Assembly (NCBI RefSeq): GCF_012641405.1
Contig: NZ_JABAII010000001.1
Coordinates: forward strand, 617,283 to 681,282
Origin: Rhizobium sp. P40RR-XXII
Lineage (GTDB): Bacteria; Pseudomonadota; Alphaproteobacteria; Rhizobiales; Rhizobiaceae
Reading direction: 5' to 3'
DNA length: 64,000 bases
Of the stretch, positions 27,085 to 35,249 are shown in pieces. Both the position numbers and the translations under genes were made by a program. Numbering within the stretch: position 1 is the stretch's first letter; each line of letters begins with the position of its first letter. The notes beneath the pieces are model-generated. The model had not been told where the DNA came from and did not search any database. It worked only from the letters and a program-made list of their open reading frames with translations.

Positions 27085-28218
27085 ATGCTTGACTCGATCA
27101 CGGCGTTCTTGAAGCGGATCTGGGCCGCCATCATACGATGGCTGGGCTTGGTTTTCGTCGGGCTCGCATGGCCGTTTCTTGCCGCGCGCGGCTGGTATCG
27201 CCACAGCAACTGGCTGATCAAGCTGCCGGTCATCGCTTTCGTGACGCTGCTGGCGGTGCTTTACATCTATTTCATCTGGCAGACGCAGATCTGGTCCGGG
27301 TTCAATCCGGTCTATCCCGACGTCTACAAGTTCTCCGAACGCAAATTCTCCGCCGGAGAAGAGTTGCCGGCGGCGCAAGGGCAGCAGGCTGCGGCGTCAA
27401 AGGCCTGCCAGACCTCGGCAGTCGTGGATGTCGCCGCGGATCTTACCGATTTCAACGTCAACCAGAATGCCTGGATCTCCTCGATGCTGCTTTACAAGCT
27501 CGGGTTCTTCAGCATTTCATGGGACGACACGCCTTTCCTCGACAACAAGGCGTCCTTTCAAAGAGGCATAAACTCGGTGGTTCGCCGCACCTCGGCGGAA
27601 TTGGTCGACACGATCGGCCGCGTGCGCGGGACCTCCGGCATCAACGGCGACCTGCAGAAGGCCCGCGGCAACCTGCAGTTCGACGAATCGAGCTGGTATT
27701 TCGGTCTGCATCCGTTCGGGCCGAAGACGCCAACCCCGAGCTATTATCGCGCCGCGATCACCAACCTGCGCAGCTTCAATACTGATCTCAGCAACTGCAA
27801 GGCGGTTTTCGATGGACGCGCGGACAATCTCCTGCAGTTTCTCGACCATGTCGCTGGCGACCTTGGCAGCACGGCAAATATATTGGCGGACCGGTCGCAA
27901 AACTACAGCTACGGCTGGTTCGACATGCGCGCGGACGATCGGTTCTGGTTTGCCTATGGCCAGCTTTATGCCAATTACGGCATTCTGAGCGCGGCCGGCG
28001 CGGATTTTCAGCAGGTGATCGCCGAGCGCAATGTCGGCAGGCTCTGGAACGACACGCTCGGGATGCTGCAGACGGCACTCCGCATTCAGCCGATGATCAT
28101 CTCCAACGGCCGCGAGGACAGCTCGTTCATGCCAAGCCACCTTGCGACGATGGGCTTTCACATCCTGCGGGTGCGTTCCAATCTCGTCGAAATCCGCACG
28201 GTTTTGGGTGGCCGCTGA
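27085..28218 (+). CDS. DUF2333-family membrane-anchored protein
   Basis: A 377-aa protein with a short Arg-rich N-terminus, hydrophobic stretches at about residues 12-30 and 44-66 (LPVIAFVTLLAVLYIYFIW), and a large, probably periplasmic domain. Conserved-looking blocks are SERKFSAGEELP, NAWISSMLLYKLGFFSISWDDTPFLDNKASFQRG and RADDRFWFAYGQLYANYGIL. These match the DUF2333 family of alpha- and gammaproteobacteria, whose function is unknown. The start at 27085 follows TAGGAGG. Confidence 0.78.
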   Translation: MLDSITAFLKRIWAAIIRWLGLVFVGLAWPFLAARGWYRHSNWLIKLPVIAFVTLLAVLYIYFIWQTQIWSGFNPVYPDVYKFSERKFSAGEELPAAQGQQAAASKACQTSAVVDVAADLTDFNVNQNAWISSMLLYKLGFFSISWDDTPFLDNKASFQRGINSVVRRTSAELVDTIGRVRGTSGINGDLQKARGNLQFDESSWYFGLHPFGPKTPTPSYYRAAITNLRSFNTDLSNCKAVFDGRADNLLQFLDHVAGDLGSTANILADRSQNYSYGWFDMRADDRFWFAYGQLYANYGILSAAGADFQQVIAERNVGRLWNDTLGMLQTALRIQPMIISNGREDSSFMPSHLATMGFHILRVRSNLVEIRTVLGGR

Positions 28219-28273
28219 GTGCCAGCCGGGCATTCGCCGTGATGCATAGGGAATGCGTCAAAACGAGAAGGTG

Positions 28274-28310
28274 GAGCGCTTTCGCTATTCGAAGAAAGCG
28301 AAATGCTCTA
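28274..28310. repeat. Short RIME-like palindrome overlapping a stop codon
   Basis: GAGCGCTTTCGCT is answered by AAAGCGAAATGCTC, and the element ends with CTCTA, the same terminus as the other repeats. Its last three bases are the TAG stop of the LuxR-type gene. Confidence 0.5.
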
Positions 28311-29057
28311 GCTGATCAACTTGAGGCGGATGGCCTTGGCGACCAGCTGCGTGCGATTGACGCAATCGAGCTTCTTGATCGCGTTCATCATATAGGCGTT
28401 GACCGTATGGTCGGAGAGGGAAAGGATCTGCCCGATTTCGACCGAGGTCTTGCCCTGGGCCGTCCAGCGAACGACTTCGAGTTCGCGGGCCGAGAGCGAA
28501 TGCGGCACGGCGCTATCGCTGCGCTTCAGGCAATTATAGGAATCCAGCGCCTGCAGCATGATCAGGGTGAGCTCGTTGATTTCGCTCTGACCGAGACTGT
28601 TGCGATTGCCCATGAACCAGAAGAGAAGACGCTGTCCATCCGGTGAATTGACCGGGACGATTACGCTCGTCGGGCAATTGTGGTTGATCAAAAGCGTATG
28701 GAGCTCGCGCGGAAGATCGCTGTCGAGCTCGATGTCCTTTTCCAACAGATGCCAGGAGCGCGGCAACACCGAGTCCCGCGTGCGCAGCAGCATTGGGCAG
28801 CGCCGCACCAGCTGCTGTCGATCGAAATCACGCACGAATTGCGCCGGCACGGTGCCTTCGATCAGCAGCGGCGTCATCATCGTATCGTCGGGAACCGGGG
28901 CATTCATGAAAGCCATATAGCTGAAGCCGAAAGCCAACCCCGCCTGCTCCAGCGCCAGCGCAAACGCTGTTTGTGTCCGAGCGGAAGCGAGCTCGGCAGA
29001 AAGCAGCAATTGTCTCTCGGCGGTGATGATATAGGACATATAGGTTGAAGCGCCCAC
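28308..29057 (-). CDS. LuxR-family regulator without canonical AHL-pocket residues
   Basis: A 249-aa protein with an N-terminal autoinducer-binding-like domain (about residues 10-170) and a C-terminal LuxR HTH (LSARELEVVRWTAQGKTSVEIGQILSLS followed by HTVNAYMMNAIKKL). In the region equivalent to TraR W57-Y61-D70-P71 it reads F, F, C, P with exact spacing (QFVRDF and RRCPML), so AHL binding is doubtful. No luxI-type synthase is nearby. The start may be GTG 29057 or ATG 29039; neither has a clear ribosome-binding site. Rhizobial solos such as VisN/VisR are precedents for AHL-independent LuxR proteins, but identity with them is not claimed. Confidence 0.8.
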   Translation of the reverse strand: MGASTYMSYIITAERQLLLSAELASARTQTAFALALEQAGLAFGFSYMAFMNAPVPDDTMMTPLLIEGTVPAQFVRDFDRQQLVRRCPMLLRTRDSVLPRSWHLLEKDIELDSDLPRELHTLLINHNCPTSVIVPVNSPDGQRLLFWFMGNRNSLGQSEINELTLIMLQALDSYNCLKRSDSAVPHSLSARELEVVRWTAQGKTSVEIGQILSLSDHTVNAYMMNAIKKLDCVNRTQLVAKAIRLKLIS

Positions 29058-29627
29058 AGCGTGTTATCGTTATCAAATACCGGATTTATGAGTGAATGCT
29101 AGACGCAAAAATATCACAGGACCAGAAATAATTTCATTTTCATATATTTTAATATTCAGACATGTAGATTTACATAAATCTTCGCCCAAAACGGGCATTA
29201 AACGCAAAAAATGCCGTTCAGCTGGTCTTATTACGACGGCGCTGTACATATGCCGATGCCGCAGTGTCAAGGACGGAGCGCTGAGGAGGGCATGGGGATA
29301 GCAAAAATCTATCTGAATCGACGCTTCGGGTGCCACGATGGCAACCGTCTGAGGGTTGCGATTTGATACAGGAGGTGGCGTCCTGCAGCGCGATAGTTGC
29401 CGCCTTAAGTGTTGCGACAGATGGAAGAGCAAATTGAGATGGTGCCTGCACAACATGCACGCATGGCCGTCTGCTTTCATCTCGCAGCCGTTCTCCAGCG
29501 GGCGGCTCTCGCCACGCAAGACTGATCGTTTCGGCAAATGATGCGGCATTGCGCCGGCACGCCTTGCGAAGGCCCAAAGCGGTTGCTATCGGTCTTGCCA
29601 AAGCAATCGCTTCCAGGCGTGTACCTC
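29058..29627. other. Long intergenic region between LuxR solo and ClpP-fold gene
   Basis: There is no convincing gene in these 570 bases. The part 29095-29180 is strikingly AT-rich and adjoins the LuxR start, so it is probably that gene's promoter. An imperfect hairpin AACGGGCATT / AATGCCGTT lies at 29190-29218. A 158-codon open frame on the minus strand (29073-29549) has the composition of a chance ORF. Confidence 0.5.
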
Positions 29628-30575
29628 ATGGATTTTCGTTTTTTCCCGCAGCTTGCGGTGCGGTGTTGCCGAACGGTGTTGTGGTTTATCACGGCCGTTT
29701 CGCTTCTGCTCGTTGCGCCCGCCTTTGCCGAAGCAGGCGTCGCCGGTGGCACGCCGATGCGCTTCCTGCTTGTCCATGGCGAAATGGGTCAATGCCGCGC
29801 CGACAACACGTGTCCGGACTGGATCTCCGCCGAGGGGCAGATCATGTCCGACACGCCGAGAAAGCTGCAGAAGTTCCTGAAGCAGCTCGGCAATCGGCAA
29901 TTGCCGATCGTCGTCAGTTCGCCGGGCGGCGATGTCAAGGCGGCGATGGAGATGGCGCGCACCATCCGCAAACAGAAGCTTTCGATCGCCGTCGGCCGCA
30001 CCCGCTCGCGGGCATGCCCCTATGCCGAGCCGATCTGCCCGGCAGCCTTTGCCGCGGACGGCTCGATCAAGGGACAGGCCTTTTCCGCGGGCGCGATCTG
30101 CTTTTCGGCTTGCCCGCTGTTTTTGGCGGGCGGTGTCCAGCGTGTTTCCAGTCCCTTGGCATTGCTGGGCGTTCACCAGATCACCACGACCTACAGCGAA
30201 GTGCGCGTCCAATATCGCACCGAATATGAAATGGTGGATGGCAAGCGCAAGGTGCTTTCCAAGAAGGAGATCGGGCGAAAATTCGTCGGCAAATACGACA
30301 CGACGAAGCTCGACAAGGCGCAGCGGGCGCGGCTGGTCCGCTTCCTCGACAAGATGGGCGTCGACAAGGGACTGGTCGATGTGATGCTTGGAACCGATCC
30401 GAGCGGAATTCATCTGATGTCGCAGATGGAGGCGCTGAGACTGAAGCTGACGACGGAGCTTGCCGATGCGGACGCGCTGGTTTCCGCACGCAACTGCAAG
30501 GACGGGCAATCGATCTCCGATTGTGCCGCACCGCCGCCGCCGATGACCAGCGCCTCGGCCATGGCCGGCAAATAG
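29628..30575 (+). CDS. Secreted ClpP/crotonase-fold protein (COG3904-like)
   Basis: A 315-aa protein with a signal peptide (about residues 15-38, ending APAFAEAG). The ClpP-like serine-protease fold is suggested by IVVSSPGGDVKAAMEMARTIRKQ (oxyanion region), AICFSACPLFLAGG (candidate nucleophile Ser in the position of CSSAC) and LLGVHQIT (candidate His). Extra cysteines suggest disulfides in the periplasm. Proteins of this type are common in rhizobia as periplasmic proteins of unknown substrate. ATG 29628 is chosen because the signal peptide follows closely. Confidence 0.7.
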   Translation: MDFRFFPQLAVRCCRTVLWFITAVSLLLVAPAFAEAGVAGGTPMRFLLVHGEMGQCRADNTCPDWISAEGQIMSDTPRKLQKFLKQLGNRQLPIVVSSPGGDVKAAMEMARTIRKQKLSIAVGRTRSRACPYAEPICPAAFAADGSIKGQAFSAGAICFSACPLFLAGGVQRVSSPLALLGVHQITTTYSEVRVQYRTEYEMVDGKRKVLSKKEIGRKFVGKYDTTKLDKAQRARLVRFLDKMGVDKGLVDVMLGTDPSGIHLMSQMEALRLKLTTELADADALVSARNCKDGQSISDCAAPPPPMTSASAMAGK

Positions 30576-30590
30576 GCGCGGTTTCCAGCG

Positions 30591-31100
30591 TCAGGCGTCC
30601 TTGGCTTTGGCTTTCGCCATGATCTTTTCCAGGAAGCCCAAAAGTAGCGCCGAGATGACAAATGCCAGATGGATGATCGTGAACCACATCAGCTTGGCAT
30701 TGTCGTATTGAGTGGCGTTCAGGAAAATCTGCAGCAGATGGATCGAAGAAATGGCGACGATCGAGGAGGCAACCTTGATCTTGAGGCTGCCTGAATCGAG
30801 CTTGCCAAGGAAGGAAACCTCGTCTTCGGCTTCGTCGAAACGGCTGACGAAGTTCTCGTAGCCGGAAATCATCACCATGACGATCAGGCTCGCCACCAGG
30901 GCGGCGTCGATAAGGCCGAGGATCGCCAGGATCATGTCGGCTTCGTCATAGGCCAGCACGTTGATCGCCACCTTGTAGAACTTATAGGCAAATGACACGG
31001 CGTAGACGGCGAGCGAGGCGGCAAGGCCGAGATAGAAGACCACGAGAAGCCAGCGACTGGAGAGAATGATGCGCTCGACCAGCAATTCCAGGGACTTCAT
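30591..31100 (-). CDS. YqhA-family (UPF0114) membrane protein
   Basis: A 169-aa protein with four hydrophobic segments. The start MKSLELLVERIILSSRWLLVVFYLGL and the central SGYENFVSRFDEAEDEVSFLGKLDSGSLKIKVASSIVAISSIHLL are diagnostic of the TIGR00645/YqhA family. The family is of unknown function, possibly a small channel or membrane organiser. It converges with the secreted ClpP-fold gene and is divergent from fhs. Confidence 0.85.
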   Translation of the reverse strand: MKSLELLVERIILSSRWLLVVFYLGLAASLAVYAVSFAYKFYKVAINVLAYDEADMILAILGLIDAALVASLIVMVMISGYENFVSRFDEAEDEVSFLGKLDSGSLKIKVASSIVAISSIHLLQIFLNATQYDNAKLMWFTIIHLAFVISALLLGFLEKIMAKAKAKDA

Positions 31101-31267
31101 ATCTTTTCCTTCTTTCTCGATTCGCATTTGGAAGCCGAAAATAAGCACGTCCCTGTCGCGCGACAAGGCGGAGTGTTTCGCAGAAGACAGTCAGCAGTTG
31201 CTATTCACACTTGATACTTATTGGTTTATCCCGACAAGGAAATGACCGTGTGTTTGGGGCGAATCTA

Positions 31268-32947
31268 ATGGCGGCGGTGGCATCGGATATCGAAATCGCT
31301 CGTGCGGCGAAGAAACTGCCGATTATCGAGATTGGCGCCAAGCTCGGCATTCCCGCGGAAGATCTCGCGCCCTACGGCTACGACAAGGCCAAAATCGGTG
31401 CCGGGTTCATCGCGGCGCAAGCCGACAAGAAGGATGGCAAGCTGATCCTTGTCACGGCGATCAATCCAACGCCCGCGGGCGAAGGAAAGACCACCACGAC
31501 GGTCGGCCTTGGCGACGGCCTCAACCGTATCGGCAAGAGGGCTGTCGTCTGCGTGCGCGAGGCATCGCTCGGCCCCTGCTTCGGCGTGAAGGGCGGGGCG
31601 GCCGGCGGCGGTTACGCGCAGGTCATTCCGATGGAAGACATCAATCTCCACTTCACTGGCGATTTCCATGCGGTCACTTCGGCCCATAATCTGCTCGCGG
31701 CGCTGATCGACAACCACATCTATTGGGGCAACGAGCAGAATATCGATATTCGGCGCATCACCTGGCGGCGTGCGATGGATATGAACGACCGCGCATTGCG
31801 CGATATCGTCTCCTCGCTCGGTGGCGTCGCCAACGGCTTTCCGCGGGAAGGCGGCTTCGACATCACGGTTGCTTCGGAAGTCATGGCGATCCTCTGTCTT
31901 TCCTCGGATCTCAAGGATCTGGAAAAGCGGCTCGGCAACATCATCATCGGTTATCGCCGCGACCGGACCCCCGTCTATGCCCGCGATCTGAAGGCCGACG
32001 GCGCGATGGCCGTGCTTCTGAAGGATGCGATGCAGCCGAACCTCGTCCAGACGCTGGAGAATAATCCGGCGCTGGTTCATGGCGGCCCCTTTGCCAACAT
32101 CGCCCATGGCTGCAATTCGGTGATCGCCACGCGCACGGCGTTGAAGCTTGCCGATTATGTGGTGACGGAAGCCGGCTTTGGCGCCGATCTCGGCGCTGAG
32201 AAATTCTTCGACATCAAATGCCGAAAGGCCGGCCTCTCGCCAGCCGCAGCCGTTATCGTCGCGACCGTGCGGGCGCTGAAGATGAATGGCGGCATCAAGA
32301 AGGACGATCTCGGCAAGGAGAATGTCGATGCCCTCGTCAAGGGCTGCGCCAATCTCGGCCGGCACGTCGCCAATGTCCGCAAATTCGGCGTGCCTGTCGT
32401 CGTGGCCATCAATCATTTCGTCTCCGATACCGACGCCGAAATCGAGGCACTGAAGGATTATGTGGCGCGGCTCGGCGCCGAGGCGATCCTCTGCCGGCAC
32501 TGGGCCGAGGGGTCGGCGGGGATCGTCGATCTCGCACACAAGGTGGTGGAGCTCGCCGAATCCGGCCAGGCAAAATTCCAGCCGCTCTATCCCGATAATC
32601 TTTCCCTGCTGGAGAAGATCGAGATCGTTGCCTCGAAGATCTATCATGCCGGCGAAGTCACGGCCGACAAATCCGTGCGCGATCAACTGCGATCCTGGGA
32701 GGACCAGGGTTATGGACACCTGCCGGTCTGCATGGCGAAGACGCAATATTCCTTCACGACCGATCCGAACGTTCGCGGCGCGCCGGAGGGGCACATCGTG
32801 CCCGTTCGCGAAGTGCGGCTCTCAGCCGGTGCTGGCTTCGTCGTCGTCATCACCGGCGAGATCATGACCATGCCAGGCCTGCCGAAATCACCGTCGGCCG
32901 AAAGAATTTTCCTCAATGATCACGGCTACATCGAGGGACTGTTTTAA
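31268..32947 (+). CDS. fhs: Formate-tetrahydrofolate ligase
   Basis: The 559-aa enzyme makes 10-formyl-THF from formate, THF and ATP, feeding purine and one-carbon metabolism. The N-terminus [23 protein letters not shown], the P-loop region [40 protein letters not shown] and the C-terminal [18 protein letters not shown] are family hallmarks. Start ATG 31268 (MAAVASD) fits the family. An upstream frame to 31211 is not needed. Confidence 0.96.
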   Translation: MAAVASDIEIARAAKKLPIIEIGAKLGIPAEDLAPYGYDKAKIGAGFIAAQADKKDGKLILVTAINPTPAGEGKTTTTVGLGDGLNRIGKRAVVCVREASLGPCFGVKGGAAGGGYAQVIPMEDINLHFTGDFHAVTSAHNLLAALIDNHIYWGNEQNIDIRRITWRRAMDMNDRALRDIVSSLGGVANGFPREGGFDITVASEVMAILCLSSDLKDLEKRLGNIIIGYRRDRTPVYARDLKADGAMAVLLKDAMQPNLVQTLENNPALVHGGPFANIAHGCNSVIATRTALKLADYVVTEAGFGADLGAEKFFDIKCRKAGLSPAAAVIVATVRALKMNGGIKKDDLGKENVDALVKGCANLGRHVANVRKFGVPVVVAINHFVSDTDAEIEALKDYVARLGAEAILCRHWAEGSAGIVDLAHKVVELAESGQAKFQPLYPDNLSLLEKIEIVASKIYHAGEVTADKSVRDQLRSWEDQGYGHLPVCMAKTQYSFTTDPNVRGAPEGHIVPVREVRLSAGAGFVVVITGEIMTMPGLPKSPSAERIFLNDHGYIEGLF

Positions 32948-33124
32948 GTTCAGAATCCGCTTCAAGTGATGTCGTTTGAACTCAAGATCCCTGCCAGCCT
33001 GACATGATCTGCCGCGGATTCCCATGCCGTTCGAAGCAGAAAGGGCATCCATTCGCTTGACGCCACCGGCAACACGATCGACAACGGACATCGGCATCAT
33101 CGGATACGAGAGCGGAGGCGGATC

Positions 33125-33970
33125 GTGACTGCAGATAGCCGTGCCAGCCTGGACGATATACGCGCTTTCCATGCGAGAATGATGGCAGCCGCCAGCCACT
33201 CGGCGGATGAAAGGCTGGAGCGCGCCTTTCGTCTGGTGCGACGCGAAGCCTTCATGGGGCCGGGACCCTGGGAGATCGTGGTCAACGGACGCTATATCGA
33301 AACGCCGAGCGACGACCCAACCTTTCTCTATCAGAATGTTTTGGTCTCCCTGGACAGATCGAAGGGCATCAACAACGGCGAGCCATTTCTCCATGCCGCC
33401 TTCTTGGGCGCCGTCGCACCCAAGCCCGGCGAAACCGTCGTTCAGATCGGGACGGGGACCGGGTACTACACCGCCATTCTCTCGACGCTGGTAACGCCGG
33501 GCGGTCATGTCCATGCCATCGAGATCGATGAAGCTTTAGCCGGCCGCACGCGCGACAATCTCGCCGCCTTTAAAGAGGTTTCCGTCGTCTGCGCCGACGC
33601 GACTTCGTTCGAGCTTCCTGATGCGGACCTGGTCTATGTGAGTGCCGGCGTGGTGGCGCCGCCGAAGTCATGGCTGCAGGCGTTGCGGCCCGGAGGCCGG
33701 CTCATCGTGCCCTGGCAGGCGAACGACAGGGTCGGGCTTGCCGTCCTGATCACGCGCGGAGATATCGGGTTCAGCGCTCACGTTTTGATGCCTGCTTATT
33801 TCATTCCATGCATCGGTGCATCGGATCCGGCGCAATCTATTAGAATCCCAAATCGAGGCCAGGCTCGATCCATCCAGTCCATCTGGCTGACCGAGGAGCA
33901 TGCGCCCGATGAAACGGCCGTTGCGATCTACCGCGAGGTCTGGTTTTCGAATGCCGGCATTGGAGCATGA
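33125..33970 (+). CDS. Protein-L-isoaspartate O-methyltransferase-like protein
   Basis: A 281-aa protein. The SAM-binding core is ETVVQIGTGTGYYTAIL with VHAIEIDEALAGRTRDNL and ADLVYVSAGVVAPPKSWLQALRPGGRLIVPW, as in PCMT and related methyltransferases. It is longer than typical PCMT (about 215 aa), has an N-terminal stretch of its own, and its first motif has T-G-T-G-Y, as in the erythromycin/PCMT subgroup. Whether it repairs isoaspartate or methylates something else is unclear. The start is GTG 33125. Confidence 0.75.
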   Translation: MTADSRASLDDIRAFHARMMAAASHSADERLERAFRLVRREAFMGPGPWEIVVNGRYIETPSDDPTFLYQNVLVSLDRSKGINNGEPFLHAAFLGAVAPKPGETVVQIGTGTGYYTAILSTLVTPGGHVHAIEIDEALAGRTRDNLAAFKEVSVVCADATSFELPDADLVYVSAGVVAPPKSWLQALRPGGRLIVPWQANDRVGLAVLITRGDIGFSAHVLMPAYFIPCIGASDPAQSIRIPNRGQARSIQSIWLTEEHAPDETAVAIYREVWFSNAGIGA

Positions 33971-34021
33971 TCGGCCCCGAATTTTAACGATGGTCGAACC
34001 ATCGATTGATCGACGTGCTTT

Positions 34022-34071
34022 TAGAGCGTGATGCCGAAAAGTGTAGGCGGTTTTCGGACGACATCACGCTC
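34022..34071. repeat. RIME-like repeat, module 2 (copy B, inverted)
   Basis: TAGAGCGTGATG ... CATCACGCTC surrounds a core with CCGAAAAGTGT and GCGGTTTTCGG. It is the reverse complement of the module at 2642-2693 with few differences. Confidence 0.7.
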
Positions 34072-34085
34072 CATTTCTTTGTTTC

Positions 34086-34137
34086 TAGAGCGGATTCAGA
34101 TTTTAGGTCGAACAGACCTAAAATCATCCGGCTCTAG
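34086..34137. repeat. RIME-like repeat, module 1 (copy B, inverted)
   Basis: TAGAGC at the left and GGCTCTA at the right bound an internal inverted repeat GATTTTAGGTC / GACCTAAAATC. It is the inverted counterpart of 2578-2627. The terminal CTA provides the stop codon of the extensin-like gene. Confidence 0.7.
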
Positions 34138-34976
34138 TGGCAGTAGCGAAAGCCGCCATTCCTTTCGATGACATCGAGATGGAAATGCGTTTCGTGCGCG
34201 GCGTCGCTCTCCGGGTCGAGGACAGTGGTGAAATAGAGGCAGGCGGAGGCACTGGCTGCGCGCTGGAACGCGCCCGTCAGCGTCGGATCTTCGCGCCGAG
34301 GCTCGATTGCGATGGTCTTGCCGTTTTCGAACGTGAAGCTTGCGACATCGATGGCATTGCCGCGGGCATGCTCCGAGATCTTGCCGGCGGAGGCATTGTT
34401 GCGCAGGCGACAGATATAGGTCGAAGCCTGATTGACGGTGACGATCTTGCCGTCGTCCAATGCGGCGGCTGATGGAATCACGCTCTCCTTCATCCATTGG
34501 GCCAGAGCCAGGGCCGCTTCGCAGCGCATCGTCCCTTGAGGCTTGAACTCGATCCCCGGCAACGGCGAAGCAAGCGAGATCGGCTTGTCGATGCCGCAGC
34601 CGTTGCCGTCGTCAATGCGGGGAATTTCCTTGAAGGCCGCTCCCATCGCGGTCAGTTCCTTCAGGCATGCCTGGTGTTCCTCGTCCGGTTCGGTGGCGAC
34701 GGTCAGAGGTGGGCGAGGGGGACCTTGCATCTCGCCCGTCGTCTGCTCTTCTGGCTGGGTTACCGGTTTTTCCTCTGGTTCAACACTCGGCTTTTCCGCC
34801 GGAACGACGGGTTTGTCCGGAGATGTCACGGGCTTCTCTGCCGGGATTGGGGGCGCGCCGCTCGGCTCAGCCTGTTCCTGATCCGGTTTTTGTTCTGGTA
34901 TCGGGCCGGTCTGGGGAAGAGAAGCGGCCATGAGCACGATGACGGCAGAGGTTAGTGAAATGGTTCTAAACAACAT
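34134..34976 (-). CDS. Extensin-like family protein (probable D,D-peptidase fold)
   Basis: A 280-aa secreted protein. It has a short signal segment (residues 1-20), a Pro/Glu/Lys-rich low-complexity linker (about 25-95, repeated EKPV), then an extensin-like C-terminal domain with the zinc-ligand-type motifs GKISEHARGNAIDVASF and ETHFHLDV and several Cys. This domain resembles the VanY/LAS metallopeptidase fold, so a role in peptidoglycan trimming is plausible. The start ATG 34976 is preferred over a TTG one codon upstream. The stop codon lies within a RIME-like repeat. Confidence 0.8.
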   Translation of the reverse strand: MLFRTISLTSAVIVLMAASLPQTGPIPEQKPDQEQAEPSGAPPIPAEKPVTSPDKPVVPAEKPSVEPEEKPVTQPEEQTTGEMQGPPRPPLTVATEPDEEHQACLKELTAMGAAFKEIPRIDDGNGCGIDKPISLASPLPGIEFKPQGTMRCEAALALAQWMKESVIPSAAALDDGKIVTVNQASTYICRLRNNASAGKISEHARGNAIDVASFTFENGKTIAIEPRREDPTLTGAFQRAASASACLYFTTVLDPESDAAHETHFHLDVIERNGGFRYCH

Positions 34977-35070
34977 CAAGTAAATCAGCCAATTCTAATG
35001 ATGGTGTCACTAGAACGCTTGAGGTCGCCATTTCGTTGCAATTCAGCAACGTTCGTCCTCTGTCTTTAAA

Positions 35071-35088
35071 CATGATAATTTATTCATG
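35071..35088. promoter_or_regulatory. Inverted repeat upstream of heme receptor gene
   Basis: CATGA and TCATG flank an AT-rich 8-base spacer, 21 bases before the IRO box. It could be a second regulator site in the heme receptor promoter. Confidence 0.35.
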
Positions 35089-35108
35089 ATTCCGTGGATG
35101 GGATATAT

Positions 35109-35123
35109 TGACAATAATACTCA
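35109..35123. promoter_or_regulatory. IRO box (RirA-type iron-responsive site)
   Basis: TGACAATAATACTCA fits TGA-N9-TCA, the core of the iron-responsive operator bound by RirA in rhizobia. It lies about 125 bases upstream of the heme receptor start. Confidence 0.55.
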
Positions 35124-35249
35124 TGTTTTTTATGCGGCAGAAAGAAGGCGGGATATTTCCGTCTCATTAACAAAACTGACCTAGCCAGCCCCTTGCCTGC
35201 CTCGACGCAGCAACCAGCCAGCCCGGTGAAGCCTTCGAAAGGAATGGTT

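Noticed and set aside
29073..29549. 158-codon minus-strand ORF in the LuxR/ClpP-fold gap
   Set aside because: Low-complexity basic composition, crosses the AT-rich promoter region and has no ribosome-binding site; regarded as chance.
31265..32794. 509-codon open frame antisense to fhs
   Set aside because: Shadow of the fhs codon pattern; no ribosome-binding site or family features.
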